DNA from: UBA6544 sp049601975
GTDB taxonomy: Bacteria; Pseudomonadota; Alphaproteobacteria; UBA8366
Length of the DNA: 7,189 nucleotides
NCBI GenBank assembly: GCA_049601975.1
Contig: JBMYRC010000177.1
Span: 1-7,189, forward strand
Reading direction: 5' to 3'
Positions 1-6,089 of the stretch are shown piece by piece (within the stretch, counting starts at the first letter, position 1; each line of letters begins with the position of its first letter). The notes under the pieces are model-generated. The model was not told the DNA's origin, searched no databases, and worked only from the letters and a program-made list of their open reading frames with translations. A program made the position numbers and the translations under genes.

Positions 1-803
1 ATGTAGCTGACGCTGGCGATCACGATGGCGCCACCGACCCACACCAGACTGTCGACCGATTCGCCGAACAACAGAATGCCGATCAAAGTCGCCCATATCA
101 GACGGAAAAAATCGAACGGTGTGACGACATGGGTATCGCACCGGCTCAAAGCTTCAGCCGTCAAGACGTGCCTACGCGCCCGTCAGACCGATCGCCACCA
201 ACCAGCCGATTGCTCCAACGTCGGCCAGGTCCAATCGAAGGACGCGGCGATCAGCGGCGCTAGGGTCATCAACACATACATATAGGCGGTGATGGTCACA
301 CTGGTGTCCGTGCGCGACAGGACCTTGATGACGATGATTGAGCAGGCCCAGGCGATGGCGGAGCCGAGGACCAGTAATTCGCCGTAGCCGACGGTCGCGA
401 TGACCGGCCGCGAAATCATCATGGTGCCGACGAACCTCGCCAGGATCGCCGATCAGCACCGCAAAAATCGGCGTCGTTAAATGCAAGGCCGTAACGGTCG
501 CCAATTGCACGATGGCGAGCCCGAGAAAGAACCCGAACGCGGAGAAAGTCTGAAATGTCGCCCCCAGGACATGCAGGCCGATCCGTTCCGTCCTGAAAAT
601 CGCCAGGCCCGAACGCAACATCCACGGCAGAAAAACAACACATCGGTCGCGGTTCGGAAAAAGACGATCTTCAGGATCGACATCTCCGCCGCCAATGCCT
701 TTACCAAGGAGTGCTGCAGGATCATGACCAGGGTCGCGGCAATGATCAGCGCAATGCCAATCAGATTGCCGGAAAATCGCGGCGTCGACAACGAACCGAC
801 CAT
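1..803 (-). pseudogene. EamA/DMT-family transporter, multiply frameshifted, cut by left window edge
   Basis: Remnant of a ten-helix drug/metabolite-superfamily inner-membrane permease (EamA domains); the substrate is unknown. Read right to left, a likely ATG at 801-803 lies 9 nt after GGGGAG. It is followed by a hydrophobic helix (LIGIALIIAATLVMIL) and the segment ILKIVFFRTATDVLFF. The protein sense then moves to a second frame near 630 (LPWMLRSGLAIF, then FGFFLGLAIVQLATVTALHL, PIFAVLIG) and returns to the first near 434 (FVGTMMISRP, then LLVLGSAIAWACSIIVIKVL). It shifts again near 205-213 (GWLVAIGLTGA), where the second frame meets a stop at 172-174. It resumes in the first frame from about 170 to the edge (VVTPFDFFRLIWATLIGILL, FGES, VGGAIVIASVSYI). 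Sequence between the two EamA repeats, where GERxxxxRW is usual, also looks partly deleted. Family assignment is good. That it is non-functional is inferred from four separate frame changes; sequencing error is less likely because neighbouring long genes are clean. Confidence 0.8.
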
Positions 804-963
804 GTTGCTTGTCTCCCCGTGCGCCACTTGCCGTCACAAGATCGCAGTGACGGCCCTAACGAGGGTGCGCCGCAAAACATCCAGGACAAGCTGAACCGCC
901 GTTTCTCCCACGACGGTGCGGCTTATATAATTTTCAAAAGAGCACGACATCAGGGAGCAAAAG
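804..963. other. Intergenic region between divergent transporter remnant and dioxygenase
   Basis: About 160 nt separate the start of the transporter remnant (reading left) from the dioxygenase start (reading right). It holds the GGGGAG ribosome binding site for the transporter near its left end and a TATAAT box and AGGGAG site for the dioxygenase at its right end. I see no RNA gene and no convincing operator palindrome here. Confidence 0.5.
903..931 (+). promoter_or_regulatory. Putative sigma-70 promoter of the dioxygenase gene
   Basis: A perfect TATAAT lies at 926-931, in an AT-rich pocket (gcttatataattttc) inside otherwise GC-rich DNA, 32 nt before the ATG. With a 17-nt spacer the -35 box would be TTTCTC (903-908), a poor match to TTGACA, so the promoter may be weak or need an activator. 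The -10 is seen directly; its use as a promoter is inferred. Confidence 0.4.
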
Positions 964-1824
964 ATGATCCTCAAGATCGAACCCAGCTCGCAAGCCCTGG
1001 GCACTTTCATTTCCAGTATCGACCTTCGAGAGCCGTTGAATAAAGCCACTGTAGCGGAGCTCCAGCGAATTTGGGGCGAACACCCGGTCATGATCTTTCG
1101 CGACCAAGAGCTGAGCGATGCCGACTTGCTCCGGTTCAGCAGTTATTTCGGCGATTGCGACCGCGCACCGGTCGGCGACTCGCTGCTCAACCGGGATATT
1201 CCACCGGAAATCACCGTCGTCTCCAACGTGAAGGAAAACGGCACTCCCATCGGCTTTCTTGGGACCGGCGAGCTGATTTGGCATACCGACATGTCATATA
1301 ATCCGGAACCCGCGATCGCTAGCGGCCTATACGCCCTCGATGTGACGAAGGGCGCGGGTGGCGAGACAAGCTATCTCAACATGTACGCGGCATTTGAAGC
1401 CTTGGCGCCCGCACTAATGGAGCGAATCAAAGACCGCACTGCCATCCACGATTCTTCATACACTAGCGCCGGCACCTTGCGTACCGGCATGCCGGAAATC
1501 ACGGACGTCTCCAAGGCGCCGGGGGCGCATCACCGCCTATTGCGCACCCATCCTGCGACGGGGCGCACCGCGCTCTTTCTCGGTCGTCGGCCAAATGCAT
1601 ATATCCTGGGGTTACCGGTGGCGGAGAGCGAAGCCTTGCTCGACGAAATATGGGCCCACACCTTGCAGGACCGTTTCGTCTACACCCATCGTTGGGAAAG
1701 AGGTGATCTCGTGTTTTGGGATAATCGTTGCGTTATGCACCGTCGCGAAGCCTTCGACGACAGCGAGCGTCGCATCATGCACCGCACTCAGTTGAAGGGT
1801 GAAGCGCCATATTTCGCGGGTTGA
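964..1824 (+). CDS. TauD/TfdA family Fe(II)/2-oxoglutarate-dependent dioxygenase
   Basis: Intact 286-residue cytoplasmic enzyme, a usual length for TauD/TfdA. The family hydroxylates a substrate while decarboxylating 2-oxoglutarate to succinate, often releasing sulfite or opening an ether bond. The iron facial triad is visible: H107 and D109 in WHTDMSYNPEP and H259 in WDNRCVMHR. R270 and R274 in ERRIMHRTQL sit 11 and 15 residues after the distal His, exactly the TauD spacing for H255/R266/R270, and so are the 2-oxoglutarate-binding candidates. GGET (132-135) replaces the usual GGDT. Start ATG is supported by AGGGAG at 952-957 with a 6-nt spacer and by the match to the family N-terminus. The gene ends 6 nt before the end of the facing response-regulator pseudogene. 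Substrate is not readable: taurine, 2,4-D and other small acids are all possible, and no transport or sulfonate genes lie beside it. It is the only intact gene among three broken ones. Confidence 0.93.
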   Translation: MILKIEPSSQALGTFISSIDLREPLNKATVAELQRIWGEHPVMIFRDQELSDADLLRFSSYFGDCDRAPVGDSLLNRDIPPEITVVSNVKENGTPIGFLGTGELIWHTDMSYNPEPAIASGLYALDVTKGAGGETSYLNMYAAFEALAPALMERIKDRTAIHDSSYTSAGTLRTGMPEITDVSKAPGAHHRLLRTHPATGRTALFLGRRPNAYILGLPVAESEALLDEIWAHTLQDRFVYTHRWERGDLVFWDNRCVMHRREAFDDSERRIMHRTQLKGEAPYFAG

Positions 1825-1830
1825 GGTTTT

Positions 1831-2183
1831 TCAGGCGGCGAGCATACGGTCGAAGACGTCGATTAACTCAGTCAATTTGAACGCTTTGGGCAACACTTCG
1901 AGACGCACACTATGGAAATCCGTCTCCCGTTTGACCTCGCTCGCGTATCCAATCACAAAAGGGTCGCAAGATGCGGATAATTGCGCGCGACACAACGCGC
2001 GAGTGAAACACCATCAATTCCCGGCATACGAATATCCGAAAGCAGAAAACCGTATCCATTCATCGTTTTCAGCGCTTCGGCGCCGTTAGACACCGCTTTG
2101 ACGGTATGGCCCTGGCGAATCAGAACTTGAGTGAGAAATTACCACATGGCTTCATCGTCTTCAGCGATTAAAATTTTTGACAT
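1831..2183 (-). pseudogene. CpdR-like single-domain response regulator, nonsense and frameshift mutations
   Basis: Remnant of a CheY-fold receiver of about 118 residues. It starts at ATG 2181-2183 with MSKILIAEDDEAM, carrying the acidic pair D9/D10, and has the phospho-acceptor D50 in LLSDIRMPGIDG. Two lesions are visible. TAA replaces a residue at codon 15 (AMW-stop-FLTQVL; CAA to TAA is the simplest change). A missing base in the A4 run at 1957-1960 then shifts the frame, after which the other frame reads VIGYASEVKRETDF, LEVLPKAFKL and TELIDVFDRMLAA to a TGA at 1831-1833. The conserved Ser/Thr switch residue before GYA is Ile, and the usual PKPF reads PKAF. The overall look (AEDDEAM, short tail, GYAS) resembles alphaproteobacterial CpdR, the ClpXP adaptor of the CckA-ChpT phosphorelay; orthology rather than paralogy cannot be shown. 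Remains of the family are clear and inactivation is highly likely. Confidence 0.85.
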
Positions 2184-2323
2184 TTTATGGCTCAATATCG
2201 TCGTACGCAGCAACGCAGATAGATTGGAGGAATACTTCCGTCACCGCCGCCCTCTATCAATCTTGCGCAGGGCTCTTTACAAGCCGTAAACAAGAAACAC
2301 TCTTTGCGGATTGGACGCGAGAT
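2184..2323. other. Intergenic region between the two divergent pseudogenes
   Basis: This 140-nt gap lies between the starts of the response-regulator remnant and the acetyltransferase remnant and would have carried both promoters. An open frame from ATG 2177 runs through it into the acetyltransferase, but its translation (MTFYGSISSYAATQ...) has no family resemblance, so I treat it as non-coding. No convincing -35/-10 pair or palindrome was found. Confidence 0.4.
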
Positions 2324-2866
2324 ATGCCCGAAATCACCACCACGGCGACCATTCGAGACGCGGAAGTACGCAACCATCGGCGGATCGCCAAAATTTACGG
2401 CTACAATGTTCTCAACGGACTGGCGTCTTTCGAGGAATCGCCACCGTATACGGCGGAAATCGGCCGTCGCTTCGATGCCGTGCGGGCGCTCGACATGCCC
2501 TATATCTTAGCGAAACTGGACGGCGACATCGTCGGATACGCTTATTGCAGCTCTTATCGCCCACGCCCGGCCTATCGTTTTACCATTGAAAACACGGTCT
2601 ATATCGATCACCGCTTTCCCCGCCGGAGATTGGGATACTTATTGCTCGAATCCTTGATCGAACGGGTGGAGCGCACGCCGGTGCGCCAAATGATCGCCGT
2701 CATCGGAGATAGCGATCACGTCGCCTCCATCAAACTTCATTAAAGCCATGGGTTTCGCATGGTCGGCACGCTGAAAGGTACTGGCTTTAAATTTGATCGT
2801 TGGGTCGATACCTTGATCATGCAAATGCCGCTCAACGGCGGCGATGAGAACCCGCCCCGTTTATAA
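2324..2866 (+). pseudogene. GNAT acetyltransferase, phosphinothricin N-acetyltransferase-like, broken near the C-terminus
   Basis: The frame from ATG 2324 encodes a GNAT-fold N-acetyltransferase of the PAT/bar/YncA type, which acetylates a small amine such as phosphinothricin or methionine sulfoximine, or another amino compound. Family marks are ATIRDAEVRNHRRIAKIYGY at the N-terminus, NGLASFEESPP (the typical TFE/SFE-x-PP element), IVGYAYCSSYRPRPAYRFT, ENTVYID, and the acetyl-CoA loop region HRFPRRRLGYLLLESLIE. The usual HRRGLG-type loop reads PRRRLG. A TAA at 2741-2743 then interrupts SIKLHKAMGF: an extra T after CAT and a missing C near 2756 shift out and back within about 16 nt. Beyond the stop the original frame resumes with GFRMVGTLKGTGFKFDRWVD and ends at TAA 2864-2866. 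The full length would be about 180 residues, as expected. The truncated 139-residue product would lose the last beta strands that close the active site, so it is probably inactive. Confidence 0.85.
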
Positions 2867-2906
2867 CACCGAGGAATGGCATATCCCCTGCATAACTGCC
2901 TTCGTC

Positions 2907-2912
2907 AGGAGG
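2907..2912 (+). promoter_or_regulatory. Ribosome binding site that selects the TTG start of the transglycosylase
   Basis: A perfect AGGAGG sits 5 nt before an in-frame TTG at 2918-2920. The first ATG of the frame, at 2876, has only a GAGG one nucleotide away, too close to work. The TTG start also gives a better signal peptide, so it is preferred. Confidence 0.65.
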
Positions 2913-2917
2913 ACGAA

Positions 2918-3637
2918 TTGGGTTTCATAGCATCTATCAAATTGCAGACCTTGATGGTCGCGGCGGTCGTGTTAGCGACACTCTCAGTGTCGCCGGCATC
3001 GTCAAAACCGCGGGATACCGCGGGATTGTGCGAACACGCCACAGCCGGGCAAGAATCGGCGCGCCGTATCCCCCTCAAACTCCTCCATGCCATCTCCATC
3101 GCTGAATCCGGGCGTTGGAATAAGATTCGTCGGGAAAATACTGCCTGGCCGTGGACAGTGACGTCCGGCGGCAAGGGGCGCTACTTGCCCACGAAACAGG
3201 CAGCGATCCGCGCCGTGCGCAAACTCAAGCGCCAAGGCGTGCGGAATATCGATGTCGGCTGCATGCAAATTAACTTGAAGTATCACCCAAAGGCGTTCAA
3301 ATCGCTCAACGATGCGTTTGATCCTGCCAAGAACACCGCATATGCCGCCGAATTCCTGGTCAAGCTGCGCCAAGACAAACGGTCATGGGTGCAGGCGGTG
3401 AAGCACTACCATTCTGCGACGCGAGCGTTGCACAATCCCTATCGGGCCAAGGTCTATAAAATCTGGCGGGCCGAACGACGGAAGGCCAGAAATACGCAGA
3501 TCGCAAAGGAACGCTCGCTGCGGAAACGAAATGCCGCTCGGTTCACCCGTGCTCAAAAACGATTAGCGGACAATCGCTTCTCGGTGCGCCGGCAAAACTG
3601 GCTCGACAAGAAAACGCGGGCGCTTTTCGAGAAATAG
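2918..3637 (+). CDS. Secreted lytic transglycosylase-like protein (SLT domain)
   Basis: A 239-residue protein from the TTG start (253 from the upstream ATG 2876, numbering used here). An export signal is seen: a short lysine-containing n-region, then LMVAAVVLATLSVSP and a small-residue stretch ASS near residue 43, so the mature protein is periplasmic. The SLT fold is indicated by IPLKLLHAISIAESGRW with candidate catalytic Glu77, by PWTV...GKGRY (92-103), by NIDVGCMQINLKYHP (124-137), by AFDPAKNTAYAAEFL, and by VKHYHSAT (175-182) in place of the classic AYN motif. Lytic transglycosylases cleave the MurNAc-GlcNAc bond of peptidoglycan with formation of 1,6-anhydroMurNAc. Residues about 190-253 form a strongly basic, probably helical tail with many Arg and Lys, which could bind the wall or a partner. 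No flagellar or secretion gene is adjacent, so the structure it serves is unknown. It converges on the CoA-transferase gene with an 11-nt gap. Family assignment is good; activity is inferred. Confidence 0.87.
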   Translation: MGFIASIKLQTLMVAAVVLATLSVSPASSKPRDTAGLCEHATAGQESARRIPLKLLHAISIAESGRWNKIRRENTAWPWTVTSGGKGRYLPTKQAAIRAVRKLKRQGVRNIDVGCMQINLKYHPKAFKSLNDAFDPAKNTAYAAEFLVKLRQDKRSWVQAVKHYHSATRALHNPYRAKVYKIWRAERRKARNTQIAKERSLRKRNAARFTRAQKRLADNRFSVRRQNWLDKKTRALFEK

Positions 3638-3648
3638 ATACAGCGGCG

Positions 3649-4863
3649 TTAGATCACGCCCTTTTCCTTCAACGCCACAATCTCCGCCGCCGACATGCCG
3701 AGTAGATCTCCGTAAATCGAATCGATGCCGTTGCCGATCGGCGGGCCCAAATGTTTCACCCGGCCCGGCGTCTTCGACAATTTCGGGATCACCCCCGGAA
3801 TAACAATCTCACCTGCTTCGGGATCCACAAAGCGCAGCAGATTATCGCGCGCCTCGAATTGCGGATCCTCGAAGATATCGGCGACCGAGTTGATCGCCCC
3901 GCATGGGACATCACCGTCGGTGCACCTCTGTAAGACCTCGGATTGACGGTAGCTGCGGGTAAACGCTGTTACCAAGTCATCGACGGTTTCGCGCGATGCG
4001 ATCCGCTGCGCCGTCGTCTGATACATATCGGGCCCGGCAAGCTCAGGCTGTTCCATGACTTTCGCCAGCCGCTCGAACATGCGGTCCGACGTACAGGCGA
4101 TCGACACCCACCTGTCGTCTCCAGTCTGGAAATGCCCATGCGGGCAGGCAAGCTTGGTGCCCATCCCTTCGCGCTGACGTACCGTCCCGTCCTTCGCATA
4201 AGCGGGCACCATTTCATCGAGGAACCGAAAGACCGATTCGTAGAGCGCCATATCGATGATTTGGCCTTCGGCGGTTTGATCGCGGCTCTTCAAAGCCATC
4301 ATAATGCCGATGGCGCCGTAGAGACCGGAAGTATAATCCGCCAGCGAGGTCGAGCCGGGCGTCACGGGCGGGCCGTCCGGCATACCCGCCAGATATGTCA
4401 GACCACCGAAAGCCTGCGCGATCCGCGCAAAACCAGGGCGTTGCTTGTAGGGGCCCGTTTGACCGTAGCCCGAAACCCGTAAAAGCACGAGACCAGGATT
4501 GATGGCGTTCAGGACATCCCACCCCAAACCCCATTTCTCCAATGTGCCAGGGCGGAAATTTTCACACATAACGTCTGATACTTTGACCAAGCGCTTGAGG
4601 ATGTCGACCCCTTCAGGTGTGCGAAGGTCAAGTGTCACCGAGGTCTTGTTTCGGGATTCCGTCATCCAGGCGAGTGTGTCACCGTTGCGCGCCGTCTTCG
4701 TACCGTAATGCCGCCACGGATCACCGCCCTGCGGGTTTTCCACCTTGATCACCTCGGCGCCGAATTCCGACATGACAGTAGAGGCGAAGGGTGCCGCCAC
4801 GAACGTCGCTATATCAAGAACGCGAACGCCATCCAGAGGTAATTTTGTTTCAGTGTCGGCCAT
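3649..4863 (-). CDS. CaiB/BaiF (class III) CoA-transferase
   Basis: Intact 404-residue cytoplasmic enzyme, the usual length for formyl-CoA transferase-like proteins, which move CoA from an acyl-CoA donor to a carboxylic acid through an aspartyl-CoA thioester. Family signatures in order: LPLDGVRVLDIATFVAAPFA (8-27), FGAEVIKVENPQGGDPWR (34-51), NKTSVTLDL (72-80), the CENFRPGTLEKWGL block (100-113), SGYGQTGPY (131-139), and LADYTSGLYGA (174-184) with candidate nucleophile Asp176. It ends in the family-typical GPPIGNGIDSIYGDLLG region. ATG at 4861-4863 is preceded by GGAAA about 8 nt away. It lies 81 nt after dgcA on the same strand and may share its transcript. The substrate is unknown; formate/oxalate, carnitine, succinate/mesaconate or citramalate types, or even a racemase, are possible. 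The catalytic Asp favours a transferase. A role in handling an acyl product of glutamate breakdown is speculation. Confidence 0.93.
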   Translation of the reverse strand: MADTETKLPLDGVRVLDIATFVAAPFASTVMSEFGAEVIKVENPQGGDPWRHYGTKTARNGDTLAWMTESRNKTSVTLDLRTPEGVDILKRLVKVSDVMCENFRPGTLEKWGLGWDVLNAINPGLVLLRVSGYGQTGPYKQRPGFARIAQAFGGLTYLAGMPDGPPVTPGSTSLADYTSGLYGAIGIMMALKSRDQTAEGQIIDMALYESVFRFLDEMVPAYAKDGTVRQREGMGTKLACPHGHFQTGDDRWVSIACTSDRMFERLAKVMEQPELAGPDMYQTTAQRIASRETVDDLVTAFTRSYRQSEVLQRCTDGDVPCGAINSVADIFEDPQFEARDNLLRFVDPEAGEIVIPGVIPKLSKTPGRVKHLGPPIGNGIDSIYGDLLGMSAAEIVALKEKGVI

Positions 4864-4944
4864 GACCTACTTTCCGCTGCTAGCTACTGACTATGTGATA
4901 TAGGCGGACGCCCGATAGTGGACAGCGCGACTGACTCGGCTAGT

Positions 4945-5931
4945 TCATCCCCAAAGCGCCGCTTCCGGCGGATGCACCCGACCGGAATCATCATAGTGGA
5001 GCCCCGCATCCCGGTCGCGCGCTAAAAGGAGTGCTCCATCGAGGTCGACTACCACCGCACCCTGTGCCGCCAACACACCCGGTGCCATCGACAGGGACGT
5101 CGCCACCATGCAGCCCACCATCACGTCCATCCCTAGATCAAGCGCGGCTTGTCGCAGCTTCAGCGCCTCTGTCAGACCGCCGGTCTTATCGAGCTTGATG
5201 TTTACGACATCGTAGAGGCCGCGCAAACGCTCGAGATCGTCGCTGGTATGGCAGGATTCGTCCGCGCAGAATGGTACGGGATGCGCCAAATCACCAAGCG
5301 CACTGTCGTCGGATGACGGCAAAGGCTGCTCAACAAGCTGCACATGTAGTTTTTTCAGTTCGATAGCGAAGCGTTCTACCATGCCAATCTCCCAACCTTC
5401 GTTGGCGTCGACGATGATCGGTGTCTCCGGCAGCACTTCGCGGACCGCGCGCACCCGCTCCAAATCCCCTTCCCCGGTCAGTTTCATCTTAATAAGAGGC
5501 CTGTGAGCGTTGCGTTGAGCCGCTGCCGCCATTTTCTCGGGTGACGCCACGCTCAGCGTATACGCGGTCGTAACGGGTTTCGGCTCCGGCAGGCCTGCCA
5601 ACTCCCAAAGACGCTTTCCCGCCCGTTTTGCCGCCAAATCCCAAAACGCGCAATCGATCGCGTTTCGCGCGGCACCGGCGGTCATAGCGTCTTGCAGAGA
5701 CAATCGGTCTATCTGACCGGCTTCGATATCGCTCCGCAACGCTTCTATTTCTGCAAGAGAACTTTCTGGCGTTTCGTCATAGCGGGGGTTGGGCTGTCCC
5801 TCACCCCAACCGCGAACACCCTCTTGTTCGAGTTCGCAAACGATTACCGGCGTCTCGGTGCGACTACCACGCGAAATTGTGAAAACTTCACGAAGCGGCC
5901 AGGTCTCGGCATAGGTCTTTAGATTGCGCAC
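4945..5931 (-). CDS. dgcA: N-acetyl-D-glutamate racemase DgcA (enolase superfamily)
   Basis: A 328-residue enolase-superfamily enzyme of the muconate-lactonizing/dipeptide-epimerase subgroup. In the DgcN-DgcA route it interconverts N-acetyl-D-glutamate and N-acetyl-L-glutamate by abstracting the alpha proton. Visible elements are an N-terminal capping domain (1 to about 115, with GWGEGQPNPRYDET), the KxK motif IKMKL with K148 and catalytic K150, metal ligands D175 (VDANEGW), E201 (VEQPLP) and D224 (CADES), the second base K246 (VNIKLDKTGG), and a C-terminal DLDG (297-300). The last resembles the DxD motif of L-Ala-D/L-Glu epimerases, which is the main alternative assignment; the partnership with dgcN directly upstream favours DgcA. 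The start is GTG, chosen because GGGAGGG lies 4 nt before it and the family N-terminus fits. It follows dgcN after a 158-nt gap with strong inverted repeats. Confidence 0.88.
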   Translation of the reverse strand: MRNLKTYAETWPLREVFTISRGSRTETPVIVCELEQEGVRGWGEGQPNPRYDETPESSLAEIEALRSDIEAGQIDRLSLQDAMTAGAARNAIDCAFWDLAAKRAGKRLWELAGLPEPKPVTTAYTLSVASPEKMAAAAQRNAHRPLIKMKLTGEGDLERVRAVREVLPETPIIVDANEGWEIGMVERFAIELKKLHVQLVEQPLPSSDDSALGDLAHPVPFCADESCHTSDDLERLRGLYDVVNIKLDKTGGLTEALKLRQAALDLGMDVMVGCMVATSLSMAPGVLAAQGAVVVDLDGALLLARDRDAGLHYDDSGRVHPPEAALWG

Positions 5932-5935
5932 GAAA

Positions 5936-5942
5936 CCCTCCC
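5936..5942 (-). promoter_or_regulatory. Ribosome binding site for the GTG start of dgcA
   Basis: On the minus strand GGGAGGG is followed by TTTC and then the GTG at 5929-5931. This purine block decides the start, since no ATG in frame is placed to give the family's N-terminal strand. Confidence 0.6.
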
Positions 5943-5967
5943 GTCGCTCCGGGACGCCCAGCAGGCC

Positions 5968-6036
5968 CCGGAAATATGGCCTGAGTTTAGCCGGGTGGAC
6001 AGCTGTCGGTCCGTCAAGCCCAGGCCATATTTCCGG
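5968..6036 (-). repeat. Perfect 16-bp inverted repeat with palindromic loop between dgcN and dgcA
   Basis: CCGGAAATATGGCCTG at 5968-5983 is the exact reverse complement of CAGGCCATATTTCCGG at 6021-6036, with a 37-nt spacer. Inside the spacer is a perfect 10-bp palindrome, GACAGCTGTC (5998-6007), so DNA or RNA could form a large stem with a secondary hairpin in its loop. It lies wholly in the intercistronic gap, 53 nt beyond the dgcN stop and 36 nt before the dgcA start. No run of U follows either arm in the mRNA, so it is not a standard intrinsic terminator. It could be an mRNA-stability or processing element, an attenuator arm, a protein-binding site or a small mobile repeat; copies elsewhere in the genome would favour the last. 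Confidence 0.85.
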
Positions 6037-6059
6037 ACCGCCGCTACGCGACGTCCGGA
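6032..6059 (-). repeat. Second, overlapping hairpin upstream of dgcA
   Basis: TCCGGAC at 6032-6038 is the reverse complement of GTCCGGA at 6053-6059, giving a 7-bp GC-rich stem with a 14-nt loop, just after the end of dgcN. Its downstream arm in the mRNA shares TCCGG (6032-6036) with the large 16-bp stem, so the two cannot form fully at the same time. Pairing is seen directly; a regulatory switch is inferred. Confidence 0.55.
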
Positions 6060-6089
6060 TTGACGATCTAAAGTTAAAGCTGGCATTCC

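Noticed and set aside
172..837. A 221-codon minus-strand open frame that could be called one intact protein
   Set aside because: Only its middle reads as EamA transporter; its start and end (Arg/His/Asp-rich text) are out-of-frame translation of the same broken gene.
711..1043. Plus-strand open frames over the transporter start and the dioxygenase start
   Set aside because: They overlap better-supported genes, have low-complexity Arg/His-rich products and no family resemblance.
1799..2089. A 96-codon plus-strand open frame
   Set aside because: It is antisense to the response-regulator remnant, has no convincing ribosome binding site, and its product matches nothing I recognise.
2177..2323. 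N-terminal extension of the acetyltransferase from ATG 2177
   Set aside because: The added 49 residues do not resemble the family, and they begin inside the start of the divergent regulator; ATG 2324 gives the normal N-terminus.
3645..3667. GGCGT-TAGATC-ACGCC hairpin followed by CTTTT, a possible terminator for the transglycosylase
   Set aside because: The stem is only 5 bp and the T-run is short and broken by C; it is too weak to call.
3943..4482. A 179-codon plus-strand open frame inside the CoA-transferase
   Set aside because: It is the antisense shadow of a clear, intact CoA-transferase gene.
4864..4944. Possible promoter or operator before the CoA-transferase (short CTAT-GTGAT-ATAG repeat, GCTAGC)
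   Set aside because: The repeats are 4 to 6 bp, which is expected by chance, and no -35/-10 pair of good quality is present.
5984..6017. Possible dgcA promoter on the minus strand (TTGACG ... TAAACT)
   Set aside because: The spacer would be 22 nt, too long for sigma-70, and no -10 lies at 17 nt; the segment is better explained as the hairpin loop.
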